Counted from the stretch's first letter, positions 9,410-17,056 are shown. The stretch: 64,000 nucleotides of DNA from an uncultured Bacteroidales bacterium (GCA_902782465.1 CACZNH010000001.1:186001-250000), one strand, 5' to 3'. Notes: generated by a model from the letters alone, not told the origin. Numbers and translations are program-made.

Positions 9410-10344
9410 AGCACTTTCTCGTTGTTGCGCTCGTCAACGATGTAATCGGGGCGGTTCTTGGTCTCGTTATAGATGCGGCCGATGTATTCACCGATGATGC
9501 CCAGCGAGAGCAGCTGGATGCCGCCCAGGAACAGCATGATGACCAGTAGCGAGGGGTAACCCTGCACGGGATTGCCCCATATCAATGCCCTGATGAAAAC
9601 CACCATCATGTAGATGAACGCCAGCATGGATATGAAGAAGCCCGCAACGGTCGAAATGCGCAGGGGTAGGGAAGAGAACGATGTGATGCCGTCGATGGCC
9701 AGCGAGAAAAGCTGGCGGTAGCTCCAGGCGGATTTTCCCGCTTGGCGGTCGCCGCGGTCAAACTCAATCTCTTTCTTCTTGAAGCCAATCCAGCTGAACA
9801 TCCCCTTGGTGTAGCGTTCACTCTCGCGCATCCGTTTCAGAGCGTTGACGCAACGGCGGTCCAGCAGGCGGAAGTCGCCCACGTTCTGCAGCACGTCGAA
9901 GCGTGATGACTGCTGCAGCATGCGGTAGAACAACATCGACAGTCGCTTGCGCAGCCAGCTCTCGCGGCCACGCGACTTGCGCCGAGCGTACACGTCCTCA
10001 TAGCCCTGCTCCCACCACTTAATCATTTCGGGGATGAGTTCGGGCGGGTCTTGCAGGTCGGCATCGATGATGACCATGCAGTCGCCCGTCACATTGTCGA
10101 AACCTGCCAGCATCGCCGCCTCCTTGCCGAAGTTGCGCGACAGGGAAACATAGCTGACGCGAGAATCCTGTTGACAATACCCGCGCAGCAGGTCCAGTGT
10201 GCCGTCCATGCTGCCGTCGTTGACAAACAGCAGTTCCCAGTCATAGTTCGCATTGCTGTCCATGAGTTTGACCAGTTCGGGGTAGAGCAGCGGCAGGGAC
10301 TGTTCCTCGTTAAAGCAGGGGATGAGTATGGAGATTTTTTTCAT
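9406..10344 (-). CDS. GtrB/DPMS-type family 2 glycosyltransferase
   Basis: A start at the ATG at 10344 gives MKKISILIPCFNEEQ, exactly where family members begin; extending to 10374 needs GTG. The GT-A fold carries FVNDGSMDGT and the metal-binding IDADLQDPPE (about residue 94). Two C-terminal membrane helices precede the LGIIGEYIGRIYNETKNRP tail typical of GtrB-like enzymes. Such enzymes move a sugar from a nucleotide donor to a polyprenyl phosphate on the inner leaflet. The gene is a near duplicate of the one immediately upstream, and overlaps the downstream DUF6056 gene by 4 bp. Confidence 0.92.
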   Translation of the reverse strand: MKKISILIPCFNEEQSLPLLYPELVKLMDSNANYDWELLFVNDGSMDGTLDLLRGYCQQDSRVSYVSLSRNFGKEAAMLAGFDNVTGDCMVIIDADLQDPPELIPEMIKWWEQGYEDVYARRKSRGRESWLRKRLSMLFYRMLQQSSRFDVLQNVGDFRLLDRRCVNALKRMRESERYTKGMFSWIGFKKKEIEFDRGDRQAGKSAWSYRQLFSLAIDGITSFSSLPLRISTVAGFFISMLAFIYMMVVFIRALIWGNPVQGYPSLLVIMLFLGGIQLLSLGIIGEYIGRIYNETKNRPDYIVDERNNEKVL

Positions 10345-10383
10345 TTTTTCGTTCATTTCTTCTGTTTTGTCCACATGTGCGGT

Positions 10384-11337
10384 TTATCGGTCATGGTGAG
10401 GCAAGTCACGGCTGCCGTTGAACTCGCGCACGATGTAGTCGGGTCGGTTCTTGGTCTCGTTATAGATGCGGCCGATGTATTCGCCGATGATGCCCAGCGA
10501 GAGCAGCTGGATGCCGCCCAGGAACAGGATGAGGATAACCAGCGTGGGATAACCCTGCACCGGGTCGCCATAGATGAGCGCCTTGATGAAGACATAAATC
10601 ATGTAGAGGAAGGCACACAGCGACACCACGAATCCCACGATGGTGGATATGCGCAACGGGGCGCTGGTGAACGAGGTAATGCCGTCGATGGCAAACGAGA
10701 ACAGCTGGCGGTAGCTCCACGACGACTCGCCGACCTGACGGTCGCCCTGCTCAAACTCGATTTCCTTCTTCCTGAAGCCTATCCAGGCATACATCCCCTT
10801 GGTGTAACGTTCGCTCTCGCGCATTTGTCTCAAGGCGTTGATGCAACTGCGGTCCAGCAGGCGGAAGTCGCCCACGTTCTGCAGCACGTCGAAGCGGGAC
10901 GAACTCTGCAGGATTTTATAGAACTGCAGCGACAGCCGCTTGCGCAGCCAGCTCTCACGGCCGCGTGTCTTGCGCTTGGCATACACGTCGTCATAGCCCT
11001 GTTCCCACAACTTGAGCATGTCGTGGATGAGCGTGGGCGGGTGCTGCAGGTCGGCATCGATGATGACCATGCAGTCACCGGTCACGTAGTCAAATCCCGC
11101 GAGCATCGCCGCCTCCTTGCCAAAGTTGCGCGACAAGTCTACATAATTGACTCGCGTGTCCTGCTGCCGCAGTTCCTGCAGCACCTTCAACGTATTGTCG
11201 CGGCTGCCGTCATTGACAAACATCAGTTCCCAGTCGTAGTTGGGCTCCGAGTCCATCAGCTTGACCAGCTCGGGGTAGAGTAGCGGCACAGACTTTTCCT
11301 CGTTGTGGCAAGGTATGAGGATGGAAATCCTTTTCAT
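10384..11337 (-). CDS. GtrB/DPMS-type family 2 glycosyltransferase (tandem duplicate)
   Basis: The first ATG, at 11337, gives MKRISILIPCHNEEK; the frame continues to a TTG at 11361 that I do not use. The catalytic landmarks are FVNDGSRDNT and IDADLQHPP, followed by two C-terminal membrane helices and the same GEYIGRIYNETKNRP ending as its neighbour. The two genes are highly similar over their whole length, also at DNA level, and are separated by only about 40 bp, so they arose by tandem duplication. It is the first gene of the minus-strand glycosylation operon, with a promoter-like site at 11523-11554. Different donor or acceptor specificity of the two copies is possible but not visible. Confidence 0.92.
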   Translation of the reverse strand: MKRISILIPCHNEEKSVPLLYPELVKLMDSEPNYDWELMFVNDGSRDNTLKVLQELRQQDTRVNYVDLSRNFGKEAAMLAGFDYVTGDCMVIIDADLQHPPTLIHDMLKLWEQGYDDVYAKRKTRGRESWLRKRLSLQFYKILQSSSRFDVLQNVGDFRLLDRSCINALRQMRESERYTKGMYAWIGFRKKEIEFEQGDRQVGESSWSYRQLFSFAIDGITSFTSAPLRISTIVGFVVSLCAFLYMIYVFIKALIYGDPVQGYPTLVILILFLGGIQLLSLGIIGEYIGRIYNETKNRPDYIVREFNGSRDLPHHDR

Positions 11338-11383
11338 CGTTCTCTTATTTAAGTTTCGCAAGTTGTTAACTTGCTCACTGCAT

Positions 11384-11411
11384 AATGTTTAATGTTTAAA
11401 GGTTAATGAAA
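11384..11411. repeat. 7-bp word array
   Basis: Four consecutive heptamers (AATGTTT, AATGTTT, AAAGGTT, AATGAAA) lie in the leader region between the GT operon promoter and its first gene. It is the leftmost example I found of the heptad arrays described in the findings. Confidence 0.6.
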
Positions 11412-11522
11412 TACAGACTTTAATCTTCAGGTAAAAATCTTTATCCATTAAACTTTATCTTTTATTCTCAAGTTTTTAAAGTGGCATAGCTGCTTTAGAA
11501 ACTTGATTCTTAATTTTGACCA

Positions 11523-11554
11523 CGAAAGTAGTCATTTTTTGATAATGTGACAAA
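11523..11554 (-). promoter_or_regulatory. Promoter-like site, glycosyltransferase operon
   Basis: On the minus strand TTTG is followed after 20 bp by TACTTTCG, one mismatch from the Bacteroidetes -7 consensus TAnnTTTG with the usual -33 TTTG. It lies about 185 bp upstream of the first GT2 gene. The frr promoter-like site has the same TTCG variant. Confidence 0.55.
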
Positions 11555-11567
11555 CTATCCTTAAAAA

Positions 11568-12785
11568 TTATTGGAAGGTTAGTGATGAGAGGCGGTCGGC
11601 GGCAAGATAGGTAGCCGCTTGGGCAATCTCTTCGGGCGTGACGGCCTGGATGCGCTCGATGGTGTCACCGATGCTTGCCACCTGGCCATGATAGAGCATC
11701 CCTCGTCCGGCACGCATAGCCATGAACTCGGTGCTGTCGGCAGCCACCATGAGTTGGCCGCAGTACTGTTTCTTGTAGGCATCGAGACGTCGTGCAGGCA
11801 GTATTTCCTGGCTCAGGCGGCTCGTGATGCGTTCGATGACGCGCAGGCTGGAGCGCACGTCGTCGGGGTCGCAGCCCAGGTAAATCTCTATCCATCCGCA
11901 GTCGGTGAGCAGCGTCAGCGTCGATTCTACGGTATAGACATAGCCCCGTCGTTCACGCAGTTCCACGTTGAGCAGCGAGTTCATGCCCGGACCACCCAGG
12001 ATGTTGTTCAGCAGCATCAGGGCATGACGCAGGGGATGGCTCATGTCGGGAACGCGTGCCCCCACGATGGTGTGTGCCTGATGGGTGCCGATTGGGATGG
12101 TGCGCCTGAACGGTTCGACCGCTGCAGGCATGACGCGTTGCCTGGCCGGCAGTTTGTGGCTCATGGGTGCGAAGTGTTTTTCGGCCAGTCTGAATACACG
12201 TTCGGGCCGTTCGGGTCCCACCGAGAAGAATGCCATGTTACCGGGCACATACAGCGTTTTGAGGTAGCTCATGCAGTCCTCGCGTGTGATGTTCTCCAGG
12301 TCCTCTTTACGTCCTAGGATGTTGTGTCCCAGCTGGCTGCCTGCAAACAGCAGGTCCTCGAAGTCGTCATAGACGGCATCGCTGGGCGTGTCGCGGTAGC
12401 TGGCGGCTTCCTCAAGCACCACGTCGCGCTCGCGGTCCAGCTCCTCTTGCGGGAACACCGACCACTGCACCAGGTCGGCAAGCAGGTCTATCGCCCGCTC
12501 CAGGTGCTGGTGAGGAAATACCGAGTAGAGCATGGTGCCCTCCTTGGTCGTGTAGGCGTTCAATTCGCCGCCCACGCACTCCATGCGGTTCAGGATGTGC
12601 CAGGCGCGGCGGTGTTTCGTGCCCTTGAAGATGGTGTGCTCGACGAAGTGCGCCAGGCCGAATTTCCCTGCGCACTCGTCGCGGCTGCCCGCATTCACGG
12701 CGAGACCGCACCAAGCCACTTGGTTGGTGGTACGGATGTGCACCAGCCGCAGTCCGTTCACCAGCGTATGATAGTAAATGTTCAT
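11568..12785 (-). CDS. M16 family zinc peptidase (pitrilysin-type)
   Basis: The product has 405 residues with no signal peptide. The inverted zinc motif HxxEH is present as HFVEHTIFKGT at about residue 47, with the downstream acidic region ERDVVLEE. The C-terminal half contains LLNNILGGPGMNSLLNVELRERRGYVYTVES, which includes the conserved R/Y region of the second M16 domain. The length matches the single-gene cytoplasmic M16B processing-peptidase type of Bacteroidetes. Its natural substrate is unknown. It is probably transcribed apart from the GT operon, since 206 bp with repeats and a promoter lie downstream. Confidence 0.93.
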   Translation of the reverse strand: MNIYYHTLVNGLRLVHIRTTNQVAWCGLAVNAGSRDECAGKFGLAHFVEHTIFKGTKHRRAWHILNRMECVGGELNAYTTKEGTMLYSVFPHQHLERAIDLLADLVQWSVFPQEELDRERDVVLEEAASYRDTPSDAVYDDFEDLLFAGSQLGHNILGRKEDLENITREDCMSYLKTLYVPGNMAFFSVGPERPERVFRLAEKHFAPMSHKLPARQRVMPAAVEPFRRTIPIGTHQAHTIVGARVPDMSHPLRHALMLLNNILGGPGMNSLLNVELRERRGYVYTVESTLTLLTDCGWIEIYLGCDPDDVRSSLRVIERITSRLSQEILPARRLDAYKKQYCGQLMVAADSTEFMAMRAGRGMLYHGQVASIGDTIERIQAVTPEEIAQAATYLAADRLSSLTFQ

Positions 12786-12792
12786 TTTCTTT

Positions 12793-12813
12793 TTAGTCCT
12801 TAGTCCTTATACG
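12793..12813. repeat. 7-bp word array (TTAGTCC type)
   Basis: Two copies of TTAGTCC plus TTATACG lie just upstream of the M16 start codon. The reverse complement, GGACTAA, is the word used at 16043, 16501 and 59401. Confidence 0.6.
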
Positions 12814-12814
12814 C

Positions 12815-12988
12815 TGTTGCAAAACTTCATTTGACACAGTTTTAATCGGCCTATCGGCCGAGAAATTAAACAAAATTTGTATAAAAATTAAACAAAATAA
12901 ATTTTTATTTATAATTTTGCTTAATTTGGCTTCGCTAAAGGTTCTCGCGCGTAGCGCGATTATCTTTTGAGGCATTAGTTTTGCAACA
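12815..12988. mobile_element. MITE-like element with 12-bp terminal inverted repeats
   Basis: The 174-bp AT-rich segment begins TGTTGCAAAACT and ends AGTTTTGCAACA, a perfect 12-bp terminal inverted repeat. Inside are two strong hairpin words, CGGCCTATCGGCCG and CTCGCGCGTAGCGCGA, which also occur in the 51.5-kb and 59.2-kb repeats. No transposase is encoded and no clear target-site duplication is visible, so mobility is only inferred. An open frame across it (12793-12975, minus) looks accidental. Confidence 0.45.
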
Positions 12989-13009
12989 CCCTATTCTCAC
13001 TGTTCACTG

Positions 13010-13687
13010 TCAAAGGCGGGTGTTCAGGTGGAGGATGTGCTGCACGAGGAGCATCTCATGGATGTCGGCGCGGCGCACGTCCATGTCGTCATAGTTGGGG
13101 TTCTCGCTGCGCAGCACCACCATGTTGGGGTCGCTGTGGCGGCGCACATACTTCACCACCCTGAAATCGTCGAGCTGGACGAGGTAAATCTGTCCCCAGT
13201 AAATCTGGCTCAGGTTGCTCACCTCACGTACGGCGATGAAGTCGCCATCGTTGATGACGGGTGCCATCGAGTCGCCGCTCACGCGCACGATGCGGCAGTT
13301 GGGGCTCATGTTGGGCAGGTTCACCCATCCGATGATGTTTTCGCTGGCAAACAGTTCGGCGCGGCCCGAGGCCACTCCGGCGGTGGCATCCACGTCATAG
13401 ACCGGCGTGCCGGTGTTTGCCAAGGTACCGTCAGTGACTTCGACCTGGGCAGGAGTCTTGGCAAAGGGCAAATCCGTGCCGTCGAGCAGCCATTCCTTGG
13501 ACACGCCCAGGTTCACCACCAGGCGGTTCAGGAACGAGTCGCTGAGTGGCATGTGGCCATTGAGGTATTTTGACAGGTTGGAGGTGTCAACCCCTATGCG
13601 CTCGGCAAACTGGACTTGCTTGACGCCCATTTCCTTCATCAAATACTTGATTCGCGCGATGATTTCGGCATTTTTCTCTGGTTCCAT
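13010..13687 (-). CDS. XRE-family regulator with S24/LexA-like peptidase domain
   Basis: This 225-residue protein has an N-terminal helix-turn-helix (about 8-65; VKQVQFAERIGVDTSNLSKY). It is followed by a LexA/CI-type S24 domain with the catalytic serine in VSGDSMAPVI (about residue 139) and lysine in FRVVKYVRR (about 178). Proteins of this build repress genes and may inactivate themselves by self-cleavage after DNA damage or other stress. A good promoter lies at 13868-13899, giving a leader of about 170 nt. The leader contains two direct copies of GTTGTTCATGTTGTT and a 26-bp motif, which are possible autoregulatory sites. No phage genes are near, so it need not be a prophage repressor. Confidence 0.92.
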   Translation of the reverse strand: MEPEKNAEIIARIKYLMKEMGVKQVQFAERIGVDTSNLSKYLNGHMPLSDSFLNRLVVNLGVSKEWLLDGTDLPFAKTPAQVEVTDGTLANTGTPVYDVDATAGVASGRAELFASENIIGWVNLPNMSPNCRIVRVSGDSMAPVINDGDFIAVREVSNLSQIYWGQIYLVQLDDFRVVKYVRRHSDPNMVVLRSENPNYDDMDVRRADIHEMLLVQHILHLNTRL

Positions 13688-13734
13688 TATTTTTCAGAGT
13701 TTTAAGTTTTAAGTTGGCATCCGCGCCTCTTATT

Positions 13735-13760
13735 CAAACAACTGTAACAACGTTGAACAA
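13735..13760 (+). promoter_or_regulatory. 26-bp motif, copy 1
   Basis: CAAACAAC-N4-ACAACGTTGAACAA, with N4 = TGTA. The same bipartite sequence recurs at 14043, 51480 and (inverted, one mismatch) 59302. Its position in the leader of the XRE-S24 gene makes it a candidate operator. It could equally be part of a repeated intergenic element. Confidence 0.4.
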
Positions 13761-13789
13761 TAAAAACAAATTAATAATCATAAATGAAA

Positions 13790-13823
13790 GTTGTTCATGT
13801 TGTTGTTTGTTGTTCATGTTGTT
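13790..13823. repeat. Direct repeat GTTGTTCATGTTGTT x2
   Basis: Two copies at 13790-13804 and 13809-13823 have a 19-bp period. They lie in the predicted 5' leader of the XRE-S24 regulator gene, where a repressor could block elongation or initiation. Confidence 0.45.
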
Positions 13824-13867
13824 TGAGAAACCTCAAACGCCTGATGCCTTTTATTGTTTTGTTGCGG

Positions 13868-13899
13868 CAAAATTACCACAAAAGTTTGCGTTATGCAAA
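13868..13899 (-). promoter_or_regulatory. Promoter of XRE-S24 regulator
   Basis: The minus strand reads TTTG-N20-TAATTTTG, an exact match to the Bacteroidetes -33/-7 consensus. The predicted start is near 13863, about 175 nt before the ATG. Confidence 0.7.
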
Positions 13900-14310
13900 T
13901 TTTTCCTTGTTTTTTCGTCCATTTTATTGATTTCACGAGCACGCATCAACGAATAAGGAAATTCTAATTTGATAGTTTTTACAATGCATGCGTGTGATTT
14001 CAAACAACTGATAATTCTGATGGGCATCCGCACTCCTTCTTTCAAACAACTATTACAACGTTGAACAACTGAAACAACGTTTTTTATTTGGCCTTTAGGC
14101 CACCCGTTTTCCGTCACTCCTTCGGAGTTTTTTGTTGGGGATTCCCCTTTGCAGGGGTTGCAGTCGGCTGCGCCTCCTTCCACCACCTGCCTATAATCTT
14201 GTCAGGCCTACGGCCTTTTTTATTTGACATTGCACTTGTTTTTGTCGGTTTAGTTGGTGCCTATTTGCTAAAAAACGGAAAAATGCGTTTTGACATGGTG
14301 TTTTGCACTA
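13900..14310. other. Non-coding stretch with serial hairpins
   Basis: I see no credible gene here. The stretch contains the second copy of the 26-bp motif (14043-14068), a GGCATCCGCACTCC core, and then a run of small GC-rich stem-loops: GGCCTTTAGGCC, ACTCCTTCGGAGT followed by T6, CCCCTTTGCAGGGG, and AGGCCTACGGCCT followed by T6. Open frames at 13851-14186 and 14088-14351 have no family features. Confidence 0.5.
14204..14225 (+). terminator. Terminator-like hairpin
   Basis: AGGCC-TAC-GGCCT is followed directly by a T-rich tract on the plus strand, the form of an intrinsic terminator. A similar ACTCC-TTC-GGAGT plus T6 hairpin lies at 14116-14133. No plus-strand gene ends just upstream, so they may instead be repeat modules. 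Confidence 0.35.
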
Positions 14311-14559
14311 CCGTTGACCTGCGGTCGAAGGTAGGCTGCGTCTCGGGATAAAAAAAGAATAAATTCTTTTTGTTCTCCGCTCGACTTGCATTACCGTTGA
14401 CCTGCGGTCGAAGGTAAGCTGCGTCTCGGGATAAAAAAAGAATAAATTCTTTTTGTTCTCCGCTCGACTTGCATTACCGTTGACCTGTGGTCGAAGGTAA
14501 GCTGCGTCTCGGGATAAAAAAAGAATAAATTCTTTTTGTTCTCCGCTCGACTTGCATTA
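14311..14559 (+). repeat. Three 83-bp tandem repeats with promoter-like elements
   Basis: Units begin at 14311, 14394 and 14477 and are almost identical. Each has an inverted repeat TTACC...GACC...GGTC...GGTAA and an A/T hairpin (AAAAAGAAT-AA-ATTCTTTTT). Each also has a TTTG that lies 19 bp before a -7-like box. The box is TACCGTTG after units 1 and 2, and the consensus TACCTTTG after unit 3, just ahead of the CotH gene. Confidence 0.85.
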
Positions 14560-14565
14560 CCTTTG
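14535..14565 (+). promoter_or_regulatory. Promoter of CotH-family gene
   Basis: TTTG-N19-TACCTTTG, at the end of the third 83-bp repeat, matches the Bacteroidetes consensus exactly. Transcription would start near 14570, about 20 nt before the ATG at 14591. Confidence 0.7.
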
Positions 14566-14590
14566 CCTTCTGAAAATAACTGGTAGATAG

Positions 14591-15973
14591 ATGAGAAGCC
14601 TTTTCCTGATGATATTGGCGTTGGTGGCACTGGTGTCGTGCAACAAGCGGGCGGAGAATTTTCCGCCTGACAATACCGGTGTGCGACTGGACTCGACTAA
14701 TCTGCCGATCGTGTGGATTGAGGTGGACGGCGAGGAGATTCATCGCGACCACCGCATTGCCGCGCAGATGAAGGTCATCGACAACGGCGTGGGCAGGATA
14801 AACTATGCCGACACGGTGAAGCACCCCGGACAAAGGGTTGACTACGAGGGGAACATCGCCCTGCGCTACCGCGGCAACTCGACCTACAACGACAGCCCAA
14901 AGAAGGCTTATTCGTTCCGCACGCTGGAACAACCGTTGCACAAGTGCTACAACAAGAAGAAGGTTGTCATCCTGGGGATGGGCAAGGACAACAACTGGGC
15001 GTTGCTGGCTCCCTACAGCGACAAGAGCATGATGCGCGACCTGCTGGCATTTGAGGTATCGCGCCCGTGGATGGAATACACGCCGCAAGGGCGGTTCTGC
15101 GAGGTGTTCCTGGACGGCACCTACTATGGGGTTTATATCCTGTGTGAGGTGGTCTCGAAGGGGAAATACCGCCTGAATCTCAAAGACCCTGGAACGCGGG
15201 GCGACGAACTCACAGGCGGCTACCTGCTGGAGGTGGACTGCAACGATGAGCCGACATACACTTCTAAATACAACCCTGTCACTGCCGACGGTGAGCCCCT
15301 GCGCGACCGCCACATCCTCATCCAGTATAAAGAGCCGGACTACGAGGAAATGAACACTGCCCAGCTCAATTACATCCATGGGCGCATCGACCAGATGGAG
15401 CAGGCCATAGCAGCGGGGTCCTACGCGTGGATTATCGATGAGCTGTCGTTTATCGACTATCAGCTCGCGATGGAATTTGGCCACAATGTAGACGGTTACC
15501 GCCTGAGCGGCAAGTTCTTCAAGCGACGCGACAGCAAAGACCCGCGCTTCAAGATGGTGGTGTGGGACATGAACCAGGCCTACGGCAACACGAACCGCCT
15601 GGATGGCTGGCGCACCGATACGTGGATTTACCAGAACAACGACCTGATGAGCCGCGAGGGAGAGGTTTACCTGGTGCCCTTCTGGTGGCAACGCCTCAAT
15701 ACCGACCCGCAATACACGGCACAGCTCAAGCAGCGCTGGGCGCAGTACCGCCGCAGCAACCTGGACGAGGCACGACTGATGGCGACGGTGGACTCGCTGG
15801 CGAACGTCCTCACGGCCTGCGGTGCCGAGGCGCGCAACAGCCAGGCATGGCCCCGCTGGGGCGTGTGGGTGTGGCCCAACAAGTATGTCGCCAAGGACTT
15901 TGCCGACGAGGTGTCCTACCTGAAGCATTGGCTCCACGACCGCCTCATCTGGATGGATGAGCAGTTGCAATAA
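14591..15973 (+). CDS. CotH-family lipoprotein (CotH kinase-like)
   Basis: The 460-residue product has a lipoprotein signal with lipobox LVSC (Cys about 17), so it is probably membrane-anchored. CotH-family landmarks follow in order: LRYRGNSTYNDSPKKAYSF (about 92-110), GKDNNWALLAPYSDKSMMRD (about 131-150), YYGVYILCEVVSKGKY, GGYLLEVD, and FKMVVWDMNQAYGN. CotH proteins are atypical kinases first known from spore coats; in non-sporulating Bacteroidetes they are surface or extracellular proteins of unclear substrate. The immediate upstream region carries three promoter-like repeats, suggesting unusual expression control. Confidence 0.9.
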   Translation: MRSLFLMILALVALVSCNKRAENFPPDNTGVRLDSTNLPIVWIEVDGEEIHRDHRIAAQMKVIDNGVGRINYADTVKHPGQRVDYEGNIALRYRGNSTYNDSPKKAYSFRTLEQPLHKCYNKKKVVILGMGKDNNWALLAPYSDKSMMRDLLAFEVSRPWMEYTPQGRFCEVFLDGTYYGVYILCEVVSKGKYRLNLKDPGTRGDELTGGYLLEVDCNDEPTYTSKYNPVTADGEPLRDRHILIQYKEPDYEEMNTAQLNYIHGRIDQMEQAIAAGSYAWIIDELSFIDYQLAMEFGHNVDGYRLSGKFFKRRDSKDPRFKMVVWDMNQAYGNTNRLDGWRTDTWIYQNNDLMSREGEVYLVPFWWQRLNTDPQYTAQLKQRWAQYRRSNLDEARLMATVDSLANVLTACGAEARNSQAWPRWGVWVWPNKYVAKDFADEVSYLKHWLHDRLIWMDEQLQ

Positions 15974-16070
15974 AGCGGCTGGCGCCGCTGTGTAAGGTGT
16001 ATTTGCTGGCTAACGCCAGCGTGTATGGTGTATGGAAAACTAAGGACTAAGGACTAAAAACTAAGGACTT
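15974..16070. repeat. Hairpins and 7-bp word array
   Basis: Two perfect stem-loops (GCGGC-TGGC-GCCGC and GCTGGC-TAAC-GCCAGC) are followed by GTGTATG x2, then AAAACTA, AGGACTA, AGGACTA, AAAACTA, AGGACTT in phase, ending three bases before the next ATG. Confidence 0.7.
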
Positions 16071-16072
16071 AA

Positions 16073-16438
16073 ATGATAGGATTACAACATACCAGTCAAC
16101 TGACGGTTACCTATGAGGTGACTGCCGTTGCGATGGGGTCGGGCGACATGGCTGTGCTTGCCACGCCTGCTATGATGGCGCTCATGGAGAATGCCGCGAT
16201 GCTCGCTGTGGCCGACCATCTGCCTGAGGGATGTACCACCGTGGGCGGACATATCGCCTCGTCGCACCTCAAACCCTCGAAAGTGGGCGACACGGTGACG
16301 GCGACCGCCACGGTCATCAAGGCCGAGGGGAAGAAAATCGAGTTCAAGGTCGAGGCACATTGTGGCGACACGCTGCTGGGCGAGGGCACCCACCTGCGCT
16401 TTATCGTCGACCGCGAGAAGTTTTTAAAGAGGCTTTAG
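16073..16438 (+). CDS. Hotdog-fold thioesterase (FlK-like)
   Basis: This 121-residue protein fits the small FlK/4HBT-like hotdog family: ATPAMMALMENAAMLAVADHL is the helix that packs in the hotdog roll, followed by GGHIASSHLKPSKVGDTV and TATATVIKAEGKKIEFKVEA strands. Such enzymes hydrolyse acyl-CoA thioesters, possibly damaged or toxic ones. The substrate is not predictable. The last codons (RL and stop) lie within the first 7-bp words (GGCTTTA, GGCTCTA) of the downstream array. Confidence 0.85.
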   Translation: MIGLQHTSQLTVTYEVTAVAMGSGDMAVLATPAMMALMENAAMLAVADHLPEGCTTVGGHIASSHLKPSKVGDTVTATATVIKAEGKKIEFKVEAHCGDTLLGEGTHLRFIVDREKFLKRL

Positions 16439-16528
16439 GCTCTAGGCTTTAGGCGTTAGGAGTGAACAGTGAACAGTGAACAGTTGGCGGATGCCAAATA
16501 AGGACTAAGGACTAAAAGCTAAGGACTA
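16431..16528. repeat. 7-bp word array around GCGGATGCC core
   Basis: Eight in-phase heptamers (GGCTTTA, GGCTCTA, GGCTTTA, GGCGTTA, GGAGTGA, ACAGTGA, ACAGTGA, ACAGTTG) are followed by a 14-bp core containing GCGGATGCC, then AGGACTA, AGGACTA, AAAGCTA, AGGACTA. The array begins inside the thioesterase gene. Confidence 0.8.
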
Positions 16529-16534
16529 AAAAAT

Positions 16535-17032
16535 ATGAATAAAATCATCAGTATCATCGTGCTTGCCGTCGCACTGTTTACCATGGCGGCCAATGCTCAG
16601 GAGCAGACCGCTCTCAAGAAGGTGTATAACGAGGAAATCAACCCGATGGAGCAGATTGATCAGGCGATAGCTCAGGCCAGTGCCGAGGGTAAATTCGTCG
16701 TCTGCCAGGTGGGCGGCAACTGGTGCCCGTGGTGCCTGCGTTTTGCCGACTTTGTCACCAATGACAGCACCATCAATGCCGTCATCGAGCCGAACTTCGT
16801 CTATATCCACGTTAACTACCATCCTCGCAAGGCTGGCGAGATGGGTGAAGCCATCATGAAGCGCTTCAACAATGCGGGCCGCTTCGGTTTCCCCGTGTTT
16901 GTCGTGCTCGACGAGGAGGGCAACGTGCTGCACATCCAGGATTCGACCTACCTCGAGGAGGGCAAGGGCTATAACAAGGAAAAGGTGCTGCGTTTCTTCC
17001 AGACGTGGACGCCAAAAGCCGTGCGGGAGTGA
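16535..17032 (+). CDS. Secreted thioredoxin-like protein (CPWC)
   Basis: The 165-residue product has a signal peptide (about 1-22, cleaved near NAQ-EQ). A thioredoxin-fold domain of the DUF255/Thioredoxin_7 type has the redox motif GGNWCPWCLRF at about 64-74 and the cis-proline region RFGFPVFVVLDEEGN. It would act as a disulfide reductase or thiol-reactive protein in the periplasm. The gene lies between the thioesterase and rubrerythrin genes, and the rubrerythrin has its own promoter. Confidence 0.88.
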   Translation: MNKIISIIVLAVALFTMAANAQEQTALKKVYNEEINPMEQIDQAIAQASAEGKFVVCQVGGNWCPWCLRFADFVTNDSTINAVIEPNFVYIHVNYHPRKAGEMGEAIMKRFNNAGRFGFPVFVVLDEEGNVLHIQDSTYLEEGKGYNKEKVLRFFQTWTPKAVRE

Positions 17033-17056
17033 TTCCTGACAAAAAATGGCTCTGAG

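Noticed and set aside
12793-12975. 60-codon minus-strand frame in the MITE-like element
   Set aside because: It is encoded by hairpin words and poly-A/T repeats; no protein-like features.
14474-15970. 498-codon minus-strand open frame opposite the CotH gene
   Set aside because: It is a long shadow in GC-rich DNA; the plus frame has a lipobox and CotH motifs, and the minus product is motif-free and runs into the 83-bp repeats.
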